From NCBI GenBank assembly GCA_948144175.1, contig CANXME010002102.1:248001-312000 (forward strand): 64,000 bases of DNA. Reading direction: 5' to 3'. The DNA comes from Closterium sp. NIES-65. Its lineage: Eukaryota > Streptophyta > Zygnematophyceae > Desmidiales > Closteriaceae. Shown here in pieces: positions 42,995 through 52,929 of this stretch (positions are counted from its first letter, which is position 1; each line of letters begins with the position of its first letter). The notes under the pieces are model-generated. The model was not told where the DNA came from. It searched no databases and saw only the letters and a program-made list of their open reading frames with translations. Made by a program: the position numbers and the translations under genes.

Positions 42995-43262
42995 TGTTAT
43001 GTAATGCTATCATTTGCATTCATATCTGTCTGCCTCCCATCACATGCTCGTGCGTTGCATGTATGGTGTGAACGTGTGCAAGAATTTGTGTTTGATGTGG
43101 TTTGGTTTTTCTGAGTGTTTGTGAATGTTATTTTGGTTTGAGCAGATATCTGAAGTGACTCCTCTGATCAAGAGCTTTCCGACGAACCAAGTATCGCTTC
43201 AATCGGAGCACGAACAAGAAAGTTACGAACGTTAGAAGTTCGTAAACTTTTGATTTTTTGGT
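42995..43262 (+). repeat. Partial 3' LTR of D
   Basis: It begins TGTTATGTAATGC directly after the purine-rich tract and follows the 5' LTR for about 268 bases. Then the sequence becomes hAT-1 (CAAGGTGTGAAGATGCGCAA, matched in hAT-2). Confidence 0.85.
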
Positions 43263-43738
43263 TACAAGGTGTGAAGATGCGCAACACATGTCACTAGATT
43301 TACTCACACATCTTGTGTTATGCCCCCTGCGTCCTACAGGGAGGCTCTGGATGTGAAGGATGCTACGACGCCGAATTTGGACCTGGACATGGTGGACAAG
43401 GTGGTGCGCACCGTTGCGGCAGAGCTCGGGAAGTCGTACGTCTAGAGTCAACGCTTGAAGTACCTGCTGGGAGTGATATACAACACGAACCTTGAAATCC
43501 AGGGAATCCACACAGTTCGGTGGCTGTTACAAGGGAATGTGGTGCATCGGCTGTGCAAGATCCTAGGCGTGTGCATCGTTCTGCTCTGGGAGAACAGCAC
43601 AAGGCGTACGAGATTGTTACGTGCTACAAGTTCCAGTTTTGCCTGTCTTTCTCGCCGACATCCTCGCCGACATGAACGACCTCTACCGTTGCTTCCAGAA
43701 GCGTGATGAAAGTATATTTTACTTTCGCGAGTAGGCCT
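43263..43738 (+). pseudogene. hAT-1 middle coding block
   Basis: After a pyrimidine-bearing stretch and CTACAG at 43335-43340, the sequence encodes REALDVKDATTPNLDLDM, TVAAELGKS, then GIHTVRWL, HRLCKILGVCIVLLWE and, in another frame, DMNDLYRCFQKR. hAT-2 has the same order (EALDVNDATT, GIHTVRWLSR, RLCKVLGACIVLLWE, DMNNLNRCFQKR). RWLS-type motifs are typical of the hAT catalytic region and DUF4371-like domains. One stop (near 43442) and at least one frame change make it non-functional. It is cut at 43739 by a family C solo LTR. Confidence 0.6.
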
Positions 43739-44831
43739 TGTTGGGTGCAAATTCACATTGCACGACATCCTGCCGTCTGTTTGTACGAGTATGCGTGTGC
43801 GAATGCGTTTGGGTGTGAATGGTATGTTCGTGTGTTTGTTTGCTTTCACAATTTTCGCTTGAAGAATTTGCAGGTACTCGCACAATGTGCGCTTCGGCAC
43901 AACATTGTACGCGCTATGAACAGTGCAAGCAGAAAGGACGAGCTCGCAAAGGAACCCAAGATGGAAGCTTTGCGGTTCGGTTGAATTGATTGCGCAGATT
44001 CAGTTCTATCCAACTTGTAGTTGTACTGTTTTGTTTGGTTGACTATAGTGTAGCAGGACAGGCACTATATAGGTACAATTTAGGTGAAGGTTGGATGTTG
44101 TTTGTCTGTATCTGCTTGCTACAGGGCCAGGGGAAACCAGCGGAACCAGCATTTGGCTGGATGGGCAAAGACAAAACAGGTTCTGTTTTTAGGACCTGAA
44201 CCTGGTTGTTGTTTTCCCAGGTTGGAAAAACAGAACCAGAGGTTGTTTACCAACCTACCACCTGCTGTTTTGTCCAGCCAGGTTGGTTCTGTTGCTTGGA
44301 GTTATTTGGGATCATCCCTGGTTGTTCCCAGGTTGATTCCCAAGGTCCTTGCTAGCTAGAGCTATTTATTCCTTCTCTGTTTGTACCTGAATATAGTCAA
44401 TTTGATTCAAGCGAATTCCTCCCTTCCTGGAATTTCGTTTCTACGCGGTGCGATGGCGGAATGCTACCCGAGTCAACGCTAGTACGCTAGCACTCCAACA
44501 CTAGGCAAACGCTGTCCGAGCCATAACTTCGTAATGGCAGAACTTTTCGCGAGGCAACTTGGTTCAATTTAAAGCTCTTGGAGCGAGTTTCGATATAGGA
44601 TATTCTCAGCTTAATCCGATCAACGGTCTGCACGATACGCTGCGCGACGTTCAAGGTACTCTTTCTGTTTTGACTAAGTCCCTCTTGATCCCTCTCTCTA
44701 CAAACTCGGACCCGAGGATAGGGGATGGTCTTGTACCAGGCACCCAAGGACCCTTGGAGGTGACCCCGAGGAGAGGTTTTAAGTTTGATAAAGTCTTAAT
44801 ATCTTGAGTTTATTAGGCCCTTACACTAACA
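43739..44831 (+). repeat. Solo LTR of family C inside hAT-1
   Basis: A 1093-bp LTR, here in the sense orientation (TGTTGGGTGCAAATTC to CCCTTACACTAACA), without internal sequence. Target duplication GGCCT is perfect on both sides (43734-43738 and 44832-44836). It resembles the solo LTR at 27987 and has the same length. A CTATATAGG string near 44065 could be a TATA box, but the other copies read CTATAGAGG or CTATAGGGG there. Confidence 0.95.
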
Positions 44832-45281
44832 GGCCTCTGTTTGTTTATGGTTTGTTTTGCTGTTAGAAACTGTGTATCATGTGCTCAATCGCGGTGTTGT
44901 GACAGCTGGATGTGATAGAGATTTCTAAGACCATTGAGTCCTCCACGGCGGATCTGACAGAGCGGTACTTGACGAACGACAAGCCGCTCGGCGGCAAGAG
45001 CACGAGCTGGCTGGTCGGCATTCTGAAGCTGCACGGGCAAGGCGGAGGCAAGAAGGTCCGGGTGCAAGGCGTGGACGGTGAAGCACGCCCCATCAACCAC
45101 CTCTACACCATGCACGAGAGGAAGCTCCCGGAGCACACGTGCGGAAACATTTACGCCGAACGCGTGAAACTGTTCCGCATCTCGCCCGCGATTGCGTTGA
45201 CAACCTCAACGAGCGTGCTGATGACCTGGGGAAGCTGGGGATCGGAAGTGCCGTGAGTGGCTTCTGAGATGCAGCAAGCTT
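44832..45281 (+). pseudogene. hAT-1 third coding block
   Basis: After GTGTTGTGACAG the exon begins CTGGATGTG and encodes LDVIEISKTIESST, LTERYLTNDKPLGGKS, SWLVGILKLHGQGGGKKV and, beyond, RIFARDCVDNLNERADDLGKLG-like sequence. hAT-2 holds the equivalents (LTERYLTNDKPFGGES, SWLVTLLKLHGQGGGKIV, FAHDCVDNLNKRLDDLGKL). The reading frame shifts near the end. The block stops in AAGCTT, where the B1 LTR begins. Confidence 0.6.
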
Positions 45282-46518
45282 TATCAACGGGAGTTGTCGG
45301 TTGGCCCCGTCCTCGCTCGGGCGGAGTCGACTTCGTGGTCGGGTGTGAGGGAAGTAGCCGACTTGCAGCAGTGGGCGAGCTGGTTGACGAGGAAGTCGAC
45401 CTGCACGGGAACCACTGCACGGGCACCGAATTCAGGGAGGTCGACCTGAGAAGTCGACCTGCGGAGGGCGTCGACTTCTTGACGCGAACTTGGGGCAGCC
45501 GACTTGGGTGGTCGGCTGACAGGCCTGCTGGTCAACATGGTGGTTGGTCGACCAGGCGTGATGTCAACCTAGTGGTCGACCTGACCTAGTGGTCGGCGGA
45601 GGAGGGACCGACGTCGACCACGACTCAAGACGCCGAGCAGCTGGGCGTCGAGTGGCAGGGCCTCAACTTGGTGACGCCGACTCTGGGTAGCCGACTTGGG
45701 TGGTTGGCGACAACTGCGCTGGTCAACATGGAGCTGGTCGACCAGGAGTGCTGGTCGACGTGGAGCTGGTCGACCAGGAGTGACGTCGACCTGGAGTTGG
45801 TCGACTAGGGGCGTGGTCGACCTGGTGAGGTCGACTTGGGGTGGTCGTCGACTTGGGAGATCGACGGGCACATACAGGAGCAGCTGGTTGACATGGTTGC
45901 CCGGTCGACCAGGTTACCTGGGTGACGAGGTCCTGCGGAGATTGCGATGGTCGCCCAGGCGAAGTTGGCGAGTCCGACCTCGGTGGTGGTATCCCGAGGT
46001 CGACGTGGCTGATCAGATGCAGTCGTCAGCGCCAGGTATACTTGGTGTATGCACTGTGCAGGTGACAAGGCTCAGCACGCCAATTATCTGCGAGCACGTG
46101 TGAAGTTGGTGTGATGCTGTACTGCAGGAGCTACGCTGGCATGCCGTCGACCTGAAGCGTTGGCACGCCGTTGACTTTGCACTGCAGGAGGGCGGTCGAC
46201 CAAGTCGTGCTGGAACGCAGTCGACCATGCTGTGTTGGCAGTCGACCGACCTGAATGCTAGCTTTGATGTAGTCTTGCCATGCCAACTTCTTTGGACCAT
46301 TGTTGTCAACTTTTTCTAGTGAAACTCTTGCCAACTTACCCCGTGAACTAGCAAGTAGTGTGTGCACTAGGAAAACGACTAAGGACGAACGAACGCAGAG
46401 ATCACACGAGCATCCATGCCTAGCCCGTAGTCTAGCTCCCGTTGTAGTAGTTATTTCCGCACGGTGCGGTGAGCGTGGACGGCACACGACTAACCCTTCC
46501 GTCAAGTCGACGTTGACA
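45282..46518 (+). repeat. 5' LTR of B1
   Basis: About 1.24 kb, from TATCAACGGG (elsewhere TGTCAACGGG) to GTCGACGTTGACA. The ends TGTCAAC/GTTGACA are inverted complements. The LTR contains more than 20 copies of the palindrome GTCGAC, often as GGTCGACC or AGTCGACC. Confidence 0.8.
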
Positions 46519-46567
46519 TCATTTACCTAATTCGTGGTTGTAGGCCGGCTGCTGTGCGGCAGTCACT

Positions 46568-49500
46568 ATGGTAGGAGCCGTAGGTGACGCAGGGGTGGTG
46601 GACACCCTGGAGGCACGTCTGGAGAACGAGAGGAGAAGGCACAAGGCCAACGAATATGGCGACCTACCGTGGGCGGTCGTCGAGGCTGGACTCCGCACCA
46701 TGTGGGCAATGGAGCACCCTTCTCGACCTACCTCTCCTCGACCAATGACCAACGAAGGTGGCGACGACGTAGGCGTCAACGCCGGTGGAGGTTAAGTCGG
46801 CAGTAGTGCGGGAGGCACGTCGAGGTAACGTGGTGTGATTCACGCAGATGAAGTCGATGGCGTTCATGCGCAAGGGATGCAATCGTCGGCGGCTGCAAGC
46901 CCCTCGCATGGCGACGTCGAAGGTCGACGAAGCGGATTGTCGCCGATGTCAGCGACCCAGGTGACGGCGGGCGGGATTGTACCGAGCTACGGCTACTTCA
47001 AGGCTACGCTGGACAGGATCTTGGTCATCCCGCCGCTCGTTGGTCGACCAGACATACTCACCTGGAAGGAAGCCATCGAGCCCAGCTGGAGATGGCCGGG
47101 CTGATTGGCTTCGCCCGAGTGACCGTGGCGATGCCGGGGGAGCACCACCCCGACATGCGCACGGAGTTTCGTGCCATGCAGTTGTTGACCTTCACGGTCA
47201 TCTCGCGGTGCTGCTCCCCGAGCGTGCAGATTGCCCTGAAGTGGTGCAGGGAGTACCTTGACGCCGGCCACCGGGCGTGGCACTTCATCGAGTTGACCTA
47301 CCAAGTCACAGACGACTTGTTCATCGCCCAGCTAGAGGGACAGCTGACGCACCTGCATATGGGCGACAAAGAGACGGCGACCGACTACTACAACCGACCC
47401 TGGCGAATTCTCGCCACCATCAGGATGGCCGGCGCGCAGTACTTGACGGCGTCGTATGTCACCCACGTCATGTAGGGACTCTCGAGCAGCTACAACCTCT
47501 GGAAGCGCCTGTTAATGGCGCCGAGCATGAGGACGACGCTCAACGAAGACAACTTGACCTCGTACATCCCGCAGGACGAGGCGATGCAGGAGGCTGAGCG
47601 GTCCCAAGAGCTCTTGGCGCAGGCGAACTTCGTCGTCCCGGCGAAGCAATGAGGTTGACTCGGGCAGCGTGGACAGTCTGGCGGTGGTGGTAGCAGTGGC
47701 TGGAAACTGGCCAAGGAAGTCGACAAGAAGAAGTCGGTCAAGAACAGCAGTCGAGGAGGAAGAGGTCGACGTCGGGAGTACTGGCTGTGCGGTGACCCCA
47801 ACCACCTCTCCTTCGAGTGCCGCAACCGTAGTGACTGCGATGACGACGACGCCAAGGGAGGCCGTGGGAGGTCTGGCAATCGTCGTCCTCGTCGAGGAGA
47901 AAACAAGCCACGCAAGGAGAAGCAGCCGACGACGTCGACATCAGCGAAGGACGCGGACTCCTCTGCTAGCGGCAAGGCACGGGACGACAAGACAGCGTTG
48001 TGCTCACTGGTCGACGTCGTGGAGCCGACCTTTCGCTGGCGCCGGAGGCCGGAGAGGACTTCGAGGCGGTGGCGGCAGCTGTGGAAGCGAACCCGGCGGT
48101 GGTCCTACCACTTGATGGGAACAAGGGAAGTCTTCATCGACCTGTAGCCGAGCGGCTCCATCAAGCATGTGCGCGGCTTCAATGGGGCACTGCAGGATGT
48201 CCAGGGCCGCGGCACGGTCACTCGGCAAGGGGAGGCCGGAAAACAGGTGCTCATCCGCGACGTGTTGTAAGTCGCGGGTGTGCGGGCAAACCTACTGTCG
48301 TCCGGCCAGCTAAAGGAGCACGACGCGAAGCTGCAGGAGGACGGCGACGGGGTGCTTCTCGTCTCGGCAGCGGGAGAAGTGCTCGGTCGGGCGACGTACT
48401 ACGGGCATGTCCTCAGCACCAACCTCGGTCAGTGGGCTTACTGCTGAGGACGACGAGGACGTCCGTCCTCCTTCCCCTCCCTCTCCTCCCCCTCCCCTTC
48501 AGGCCGACCAGCGCGGGCTGACCTCGGTGTCGGCCTCCGGCGATGAGGGGAGTAGTGGGACGTCGCCTTCGGCGCCGACCAATGACATCGCCAGTGGCCG
48601 ACGTGACGAAAGGCACGTCGACGTGGTAGTGAAGCTGACGATGACGAGGGAGGGGCAAGTCGAGGAGAAGCAGCCGACAGGGGAGCAGGCAGCACTGAAG
48701 CCGACCACAGAGCAGTCGGCAACCACGCCGACCACAGGGGACAGGTCGGCCAGGAAGTCGACCGAGATGTAGCAGGACGACGAGGGCAGTGAAGACGACG
48801 ACGAAGGTGGGGACGCCGAGGAGTCCACCAAGAGTGACGTGGTGGAGGTTTGGCCTGAACCCCGGAAGTGAGGACGACTTCGGAGGCCACCCGACTTCTT
48901 CGTCCCCGCTGCCTTCACCACGGTGTACGAGGTGGATGACGACGACCTGGCGTATGACGACGTCGAGGAGGATGAGGAGTTTCTGGAGCTCGACCCTGAC
49001 ATACTGGCCAACCCCGAACACCGCTGGGACATCTCGACCATGACGGTGAAGGAGGCGTTGGTGAGCTATAAGGGCCCGGCGGTGAAGGCCGCCATGGAGG
49101 AGGAGATCCGCAGCCTCATCAACATGGGCACTTGGGAGCTGGTCGAACGCCCGCAGGGGGTCAACATTATGAAGAACCGGTGGGTGTTGACGACGAAGTA
49201 CCACGTCAACGACACCGTCGAGCGCGAGAAGGCGAGACTGGTCGTGAAGGGCTTCACGCAGGTGTACGGCACCGACTACGACGAGGCGTTCGCGCCGGTG
49301 GGCAGCTACGTCACACTGAGGATCTTCCTCAGCATCGTCGCCGTCCTTAACCTCAACCTGATGCAGCTCGACATGAAGAACGCCTTCCTGCAGAGCAAGC
49401 TCGACCGGGTGCTCTATATGACTCAGCTGGACTACTTCAACGATGGAACCGGCTGGGTCTTCAAGCTGCTGAAGAGCCTGTACGGCCTTAAGCAGTCGCC

Positions 49501-50440
49501 ACTGTTGTGGTACTTGGCGCTCAACGACGTGCTGGTCGGCGCCGGGTGGAAGAAGAGCCAGGTCGACGAGGCTCTGTACTTCAAGGTCGGCAACGACGGA
49601 GTGGCTTGCTGGGTGCTGATCTACGTCGACGACCTGCTCGTCGCCAGCAGCAGCGCTGCGATGTTGAAGGAGCTGCTGGAGTCCGCCTTCGAGCTTTGTG
49701 AGATCTCGCCGGTGCAGAAGTACCTTGGGCTGGAGATCGTCCGCGACAGGTCGGCGGGGAAGCTGTGGCTGCACCATCAGGGCTACGCCGACAAGCTGCG
49801 TATGCGCTTTATCGACGACGAGCATACCGGGCGCACTCCGAAGACGCCGGTCTCGGTCGACGCCTATGCCGAGCTCACCTTCGACGACGATGAGGCACAG
49901 GAGCGACAGGAGGATGAGTACCGGCAGAAGGTCGGCTCGCTGCAGTTCGCAGCGACGACGACGAGGCCGGACATTGCCTTCGCCTGCAGCAAGCTGGGGA
50001 GCGACCTCACGTTGAGGAGCGACCAGCACTGGCGCGAGGTCGACCGCTGCCTCGCTTACCTCGCCAACACGCTTGACACCGCCTTGGAGTTTGGCGGTGG
50101 ACCTGAGTCACTGGAGCTGGTCGGCTACGTGGACGCTGACGACGCCGGTGACAAGCACAACAGGACGAGCACGGGCGGCTACGTGTTCGTCTACAGAGGG
50201 GCCGCAGTCTCCTGGTCGAGCCAGCGCATCAAGTGCGCGACGTTGTCATCGACCGAGTCGGAGTACGTGGCGGCCACGGACGCCGGCAAGGAGGGACGTC
50301 GTCTTCGCTTCCTCCTTGCAGTTCCAGCAGTTGGATGCTAGGAAGTCGACTGTCCTCTGGGTGGATAACAAGTTGGCCATCACAATCACTGAGGGCATGG
50401 GGTTGCTAGGAAACCTCAAGCATATGGAGCGGCGATAGGC
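46568..50440 (+). pseudogene. B1 gag-pol remnant
   Basis: Family B gag, knuckle, protease-like, linker, reverse transcriptase and RNase H sequence, in copia order. The longest clear stretch is the reverse transcriptase/RNase H part (about 48930-50340), which retains motifs such as NAFLQSKL, YGLKQSPLLW, YVDDLLVAS and STESEYVA. Codon use is strongly GC-rich, with many GTCGAC (Val-Asp) dipeptides. Broken. Confidence 0.85.
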
Positions 50441-50748
50441 CTGGCTGCAGCACATGGTGAGGCGCGGGAAGTTCTCGGTGAGGTACATCCCGACCACCGA
50501 GCAGCCGGCCGGCTTCCTGACAAAGGCGCTGCACTATCCGGCCTTCAACCGGTGCTCCGTTGCCATCGGCCAGGTGTGCTTGGCCGACGTGGGCGACGAA
50601 GTTGACGAAGTGCAGCAGTAGGTGCCATGCCCTCTTGCATGGCTGGTGCGGTGGACGATGTGCTTTGTGTTTGGTGCACGTCGACGAGCTAGTATCTGTG
50701 GAGTACTGCCGTGTGGGCTGGGGGCCCAAGCGTGAACGCGGCAAGGGA

Positions 50749-51921
50749 GTGTCAACAGGAGTTGTGTATTGGCCCCGTCCACGCTGGGGCGGAGCCGACT
50801 TCGTGGTCGGGTGTGAGGGAGCAGCCGGCCTGCAGCAGTAGGCGAGCTGGTTGACGAGGAGGTTGACCTGCACGGGGACCACTGCACGGGCGCTGACTAC
50901 AGGGTGGCGCCGACTTCAAGGGAGGTCGACCTCGGAAGTCGACCTGCGGAGGACGTCAACTTGGTGACGTCAACTTGGGGCAGCCGACTTAGGTGGTCGG
51001 CTGACGGACTGCTGGTCCACCTCGTGGTTGGTCGACCAAGCCTGCTGGTCGACCTTCTGGCGGTCGATCTGACCCGGTGGTCGATGAAGGAGGGGCCGAC
51101 GTCGACTTTGACTCAGGATGCCGAGCAGTTGGGCGTCGAGTAGCCGGGCGTCAAGTTCGTGACGCCGACTTTGAGTAGCCGACTTGGGAGGTCGGCTGAC
51201 AACTGCACTGGTCGACGAGGAGCTGGTGGACCAGAAGTGATGTCGACTTGGAGCTGGTCGACCAGGGGCGTGGTCGACCTGGTGAGGTCGGCTGGAGGTG
51301 GCCGTCGACTTGGGAGGTCGACGGGCACGTACGGGAGCAGCTGGTCGACGTGGTTGCCCGGTCGACCAGGTTACATGGGTGACGAGGTTCTGCGGAGTAG
51401 TGCGACGGTCGCCCAGGCGAAGTTGGCGAGTCCGACCTCGGTGGTGGTATCCCGAGGTCGACGTGGCAGATCAGGTGGAGTCGTCAGCACAAGGATGACC
51501 TGGTGTGTGTGCGTTGTGCAGGTGACGAGGCTTAGCCCGCCAATCATCTGCGAGCACATGCGAAGTAGGTGCGCAGCTGTTCTGCGTGAGCAGCGCTGGC
51601 ACGCCGTCAACCTGCAACGTTGGCACGCCGTCGACTTTGCACTGCTAGAGCGCAGTCGACCTAGTTATGCTGGAACGCGGTCGACCTTGCTGCGATGGCA
51701 GTCAGCCAACCTGAATGCTAGCTCTGATGTAGTATTGCCATGCCAACTTCATTGTACTATTGTTGTCAACTTTCTCTAGTGAAACTCTTGCCAATTCTCC
51801 CTGTGGACTAGCCTGCTGTGTGTGCACTAGGAAAACGACTAAGGACCAACGAACGCACAGATCACACGAGCACACGTGCCTAGCCCGTAGTCTAGCTCCT
51901 GTTGTAGTAGTTATCTCCGCA
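50749..51921 (+). repeat. 3' LTR of B1
   Basis: It starts TGTCAACAGGAG and follows the 5' LTR to TTATCTCCGCA. It then passes directly into host sequence, about 57 bases before the expected GTTGACA end. It has the same GTCGAC-rich composition as the 5' LTR. Confidence 0.8.
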
Positions 51922-52324
51922 CCATCCACGTGAGCACTATTTGGTCATGCTGTGGTTTGTGGTAGCAAGCACTATGCACTCACTCACCTCCTGGCCATCG
52001 CTGATCCTTCTCCACCTCTCTGCTTTTCCGCATCTTCAGGTAGGCATTGCTAGCATCTGTAGTTCTTGGCTCAACTATCTTTGCTGCCGCGCCTTGGCGT
52101 CGTTTCTCGCTTTCACTTTGCCTTTGCAATCTGCATCACTTTCTCTTCCCAAGAAGTTCAACAACTGCTACTTGTTGGGAACAGGTGTGTTGTAGAGGCA
52201 CCATTTCTTCAAAACTGCTACGTGCACCTGCTGCTGCAACCAGTTTCCTCCTCTGTCTCCTTCAATGAACGCCTTTTGCTCCTCTTCTTCCCCCTCTCCC
52301 ACCCCCCTCTGCCACCCAATGCAG
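51922..52324 (+). other. Probable intron sequence of the GRWD1-like gene
   Basis: A non-repetitive, C/T-rich stretch between B1 and the first copy of the last exon. It ends in a polypyrimidine tract and GCAG at 52321-52324. A CTTCAG|GTAGGC string at 52033-52044 could be a splice donor. The preceding 40 bases (LLHLSAFPHLQ in one frame) are faintly like the LLFVHQ that precedes the last exon in the family, but I could not establish an exon. No other coding signal is seen. Confidence 0.45.
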
Positions 52325-52378
52325 GGTCAGACAAACATCAAGGAGCTACACTGGCATCCGCACATCCCGGGATTCTGA
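52325..52378 (+). pseudogene. GRWD1: Last exon of the GRWD1-like gene, copy 1 of 3
   Basis: After a C/T-rich tract and AG at 52323-52324, the frame reads GQTNIKELHWHPHIPG. This matches the family's signature GQxDLKELHWHPQIPG, just before its C-terminal strand. The frame then meets TGA at 52376. The following bases (ATT TCC ACT ACT GCT, ISTTA in the next frame) show that copy 1 lost one base. It ends too early to supply the family's C-terminus. Confidence 0.75.
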
Positions 52379-52495
52379 TTTCCACTACTGCTGCTTTAAC
52401 TACATTACTTCCTGGTCTTCTCTATTCAACACTTTGTTCCGCTCACCTCCTTCCCCTTTGTCGCCCTCCCACCCCCCTCTGCCACCAACTGCAAG

Positions 52496-52566
52496 GTCAG
52501 ACGGACATAAAGGAGCTACACTATCCGTACATCCCAGGCATGCTGATATCCACTGTTGCTGCTTGA
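52496..52566 (+). pseudogene. GRWD1: Last exon of the GRWD1-like gene, copy 2 of 3
   Basis: Preceded by the same CCCACCCCCCTCTGCCACC tract as copy 1, and by AAG at 52493-52495. It reads QTDIKELHYPYIPGMLISTVAA and stops at 52564-52566. Compared with copies 1 and 3 the WHPH segment is changed to YPY (three bases shorter), and the C-terminus after STVAA is missing. The exon would also enter in a different phase (GT instead of GGT). Confidence 0.72.
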
Positions 52567-52625
52567 TATATCTCTATTCAACACCTCTCTCCGCTCCCCT
52601 CCTTTCCCTCCCATACGTATAACAG

Positions 52626-52748
52626 GATCAGGCGGGCATAAAGGAGCTACACTGGCATCCGCACATTCTGGGCATGCTCATTTTCACTGCTGCCAATGGC
52701 ATCAACGCCTTCATGCCAGGGCTGACGTTCCATATTAGGGCCCCCTGA
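52626..52748 (+). CDS. GRWD1: Last exon of the GRWD1-like gene, copy 3 of 3 (open)
   Basis: After a pyrimidine-rich tract and ACAG, the frame reads DQAGIKELHWHPHILGML, then IFTAANGINAFMPG, then LTFHIRAP and TGA at 52746-52748. Family members end in LKELHWHPQIPG-(M/L)-(I/L)-(I/V)-ST-(A)-x-DGFN-(I/V)-(L/F)-MP plus a short tail, so this copy carries the full expected C-terminus: the last WD40 strand. It is the only one of the three that does so, and is the best candidate for the original exon. Because the second readable exon (843) is interrupted and the central exons were not found, a functional gene in this window is doubtful. Confidence 0.75.
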   Translation, partial: DQAGIKELHWHPHILGMLIFTAANGINAFMPGLTFHIRAP

Positions 52749-52929
52749 TCTGGGAAATAATTCCCCCTTGTATAATGGGTGCACATTTTTCAGAGGTCCG
52801 CTACTCTGATTTCTCAGTGTCCAACGAAGTCTCACTATGATGCGTGAGGGTTCACAACAATAATTTAGTGTTGCTTAAAAAATTGCACTATGCTTTTCAC
52901 TGCGGTATACAGCATGCTGGAAGTTTCCT
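52749..52929 (+). other. 3' flank of the GRWD1-like gene
   Basis: A/T-richer than its surroundings, with no canonical AATAAA. It contains AATAATTTAG and TTAAAAAATTGC strings but nothing that fixes a polyadenylation site. hAT-2 begins near 52930 and reads toward it, so the two units are convergent. Confidence 0.4.

Larger units (their letters stand above)
37506..43262 (+). mobile_element. Ty1/copia family D (plus strand), inside hAT-1
   Basis: 5' LTR 37506-38364, primer site 38367-38378 (perfect TGGTATCAGAGC), internal region to 42994, and a partial 3' LTR 42995-43262. Parts in order: gag (about 38600-39210), CCHC knuckle (CWYCKKAGHPWFKC, about 39391-39434), protease (DSGCTSHMTP, about 39640), pre-integrase (about 40180-40310), integrase (VVGPTR-like, TDNGGEF, NGVAERF, about 40380-40720), reverse transcriptase (about 41460-42110, with YVDD), RNase H (about 42480-42790) and a purine-rich tract AGAGGGGGAG (42983-42992). 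Broken, with several breaks. It is related to families C and E more than to A. Confidence 0.9.
36822..45281 (+). mobile_element. hAT-1: decayed hAT-type DNA transposon, split by insertions
   Basis: Three pieces belong together: 36822-37505, 43263-43738 and 44832-45281. The gaps are copia D and a family C solo LTR. The pieces match hAT-2 (minus strand, 52930-55115) in order. The coding parts show a BED/TTF-type zinc-finger exon, a MVQSISFYL segment, a block with GIHTVRWL (a hAT-typical RWL signature) and a block ISKTIESST...LTERYLTNDKP. Compared with hAT-2, the segment holding the DEST motif is missing around the D insertion, and there is an in-frame stop near 43442. The 3' end is lost where B1 starts at 45282. 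No terminal inverted repeats or 8-bp target duplication could be identified. Confidence 0.6.
45282..51921 (+). mobile_element. Ty1/copia family B, copy B1 (plus strand)
   Basis: 5' LTR 45282-46518, internal region, 3' LTR 50749-51921 (slightly short at its outer end). Recognisable parts: gag (about 46570-47640), zinc knuckle (WLCGDPNHLSFEC, about 47785-47825), protease-like and pre-integrase-like sequence (about 48080-48420), a Pro/Ser/acidic linker (about 48440-48900), reverse transcriptase (about 49070-49760, with YVDDLLVAS near 49625) and RNase H (VDADDAGD, SSTESEYVAATD, about 50120-50440). Broken in many places. The LTRs differ by clearly more than those of C1, so it is old. Left flank is hAT-1 and right flank is host intron. 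No target duplication is visible, so at least one edge is rearranged. Confidence 0.85.
52285..52625 (+). repeat. Tandem duplication of the intron end plus last exon
   Basis: A unit of roughly 140-170 bases, holding a C/T-rich acceptor region, the KELH exon core and a TCTATTCAACAC segment (52421 and 52573), is repeated. Together with the final copy it makes three exon copies. Divergence between units suggests the duplication is not recent. Confidence 0.8.

Noticed and set aside
44084-44359. A recurrent 91-residue frame (MKVGCCLSVSACYRARG...) in the sense strand of family C LTRs (also near 7555, 28459, 61059)
   Set aside because: It is kept in several copies only because LTR copies are similar. 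No start context, no known domain. It lies in the LTR part expected to be transcribed leader, so a small peptide cannot be excluded but is not supported.
51941-52044. A possible penultimate GRWD1-like exon ending at CTTCAG|GTAGGC
   Set aside because: Only a faint resemblance (F-P-H-x-Q to FVHQ) and no supporting residues upstream; kept only as a remark in the intron entry.
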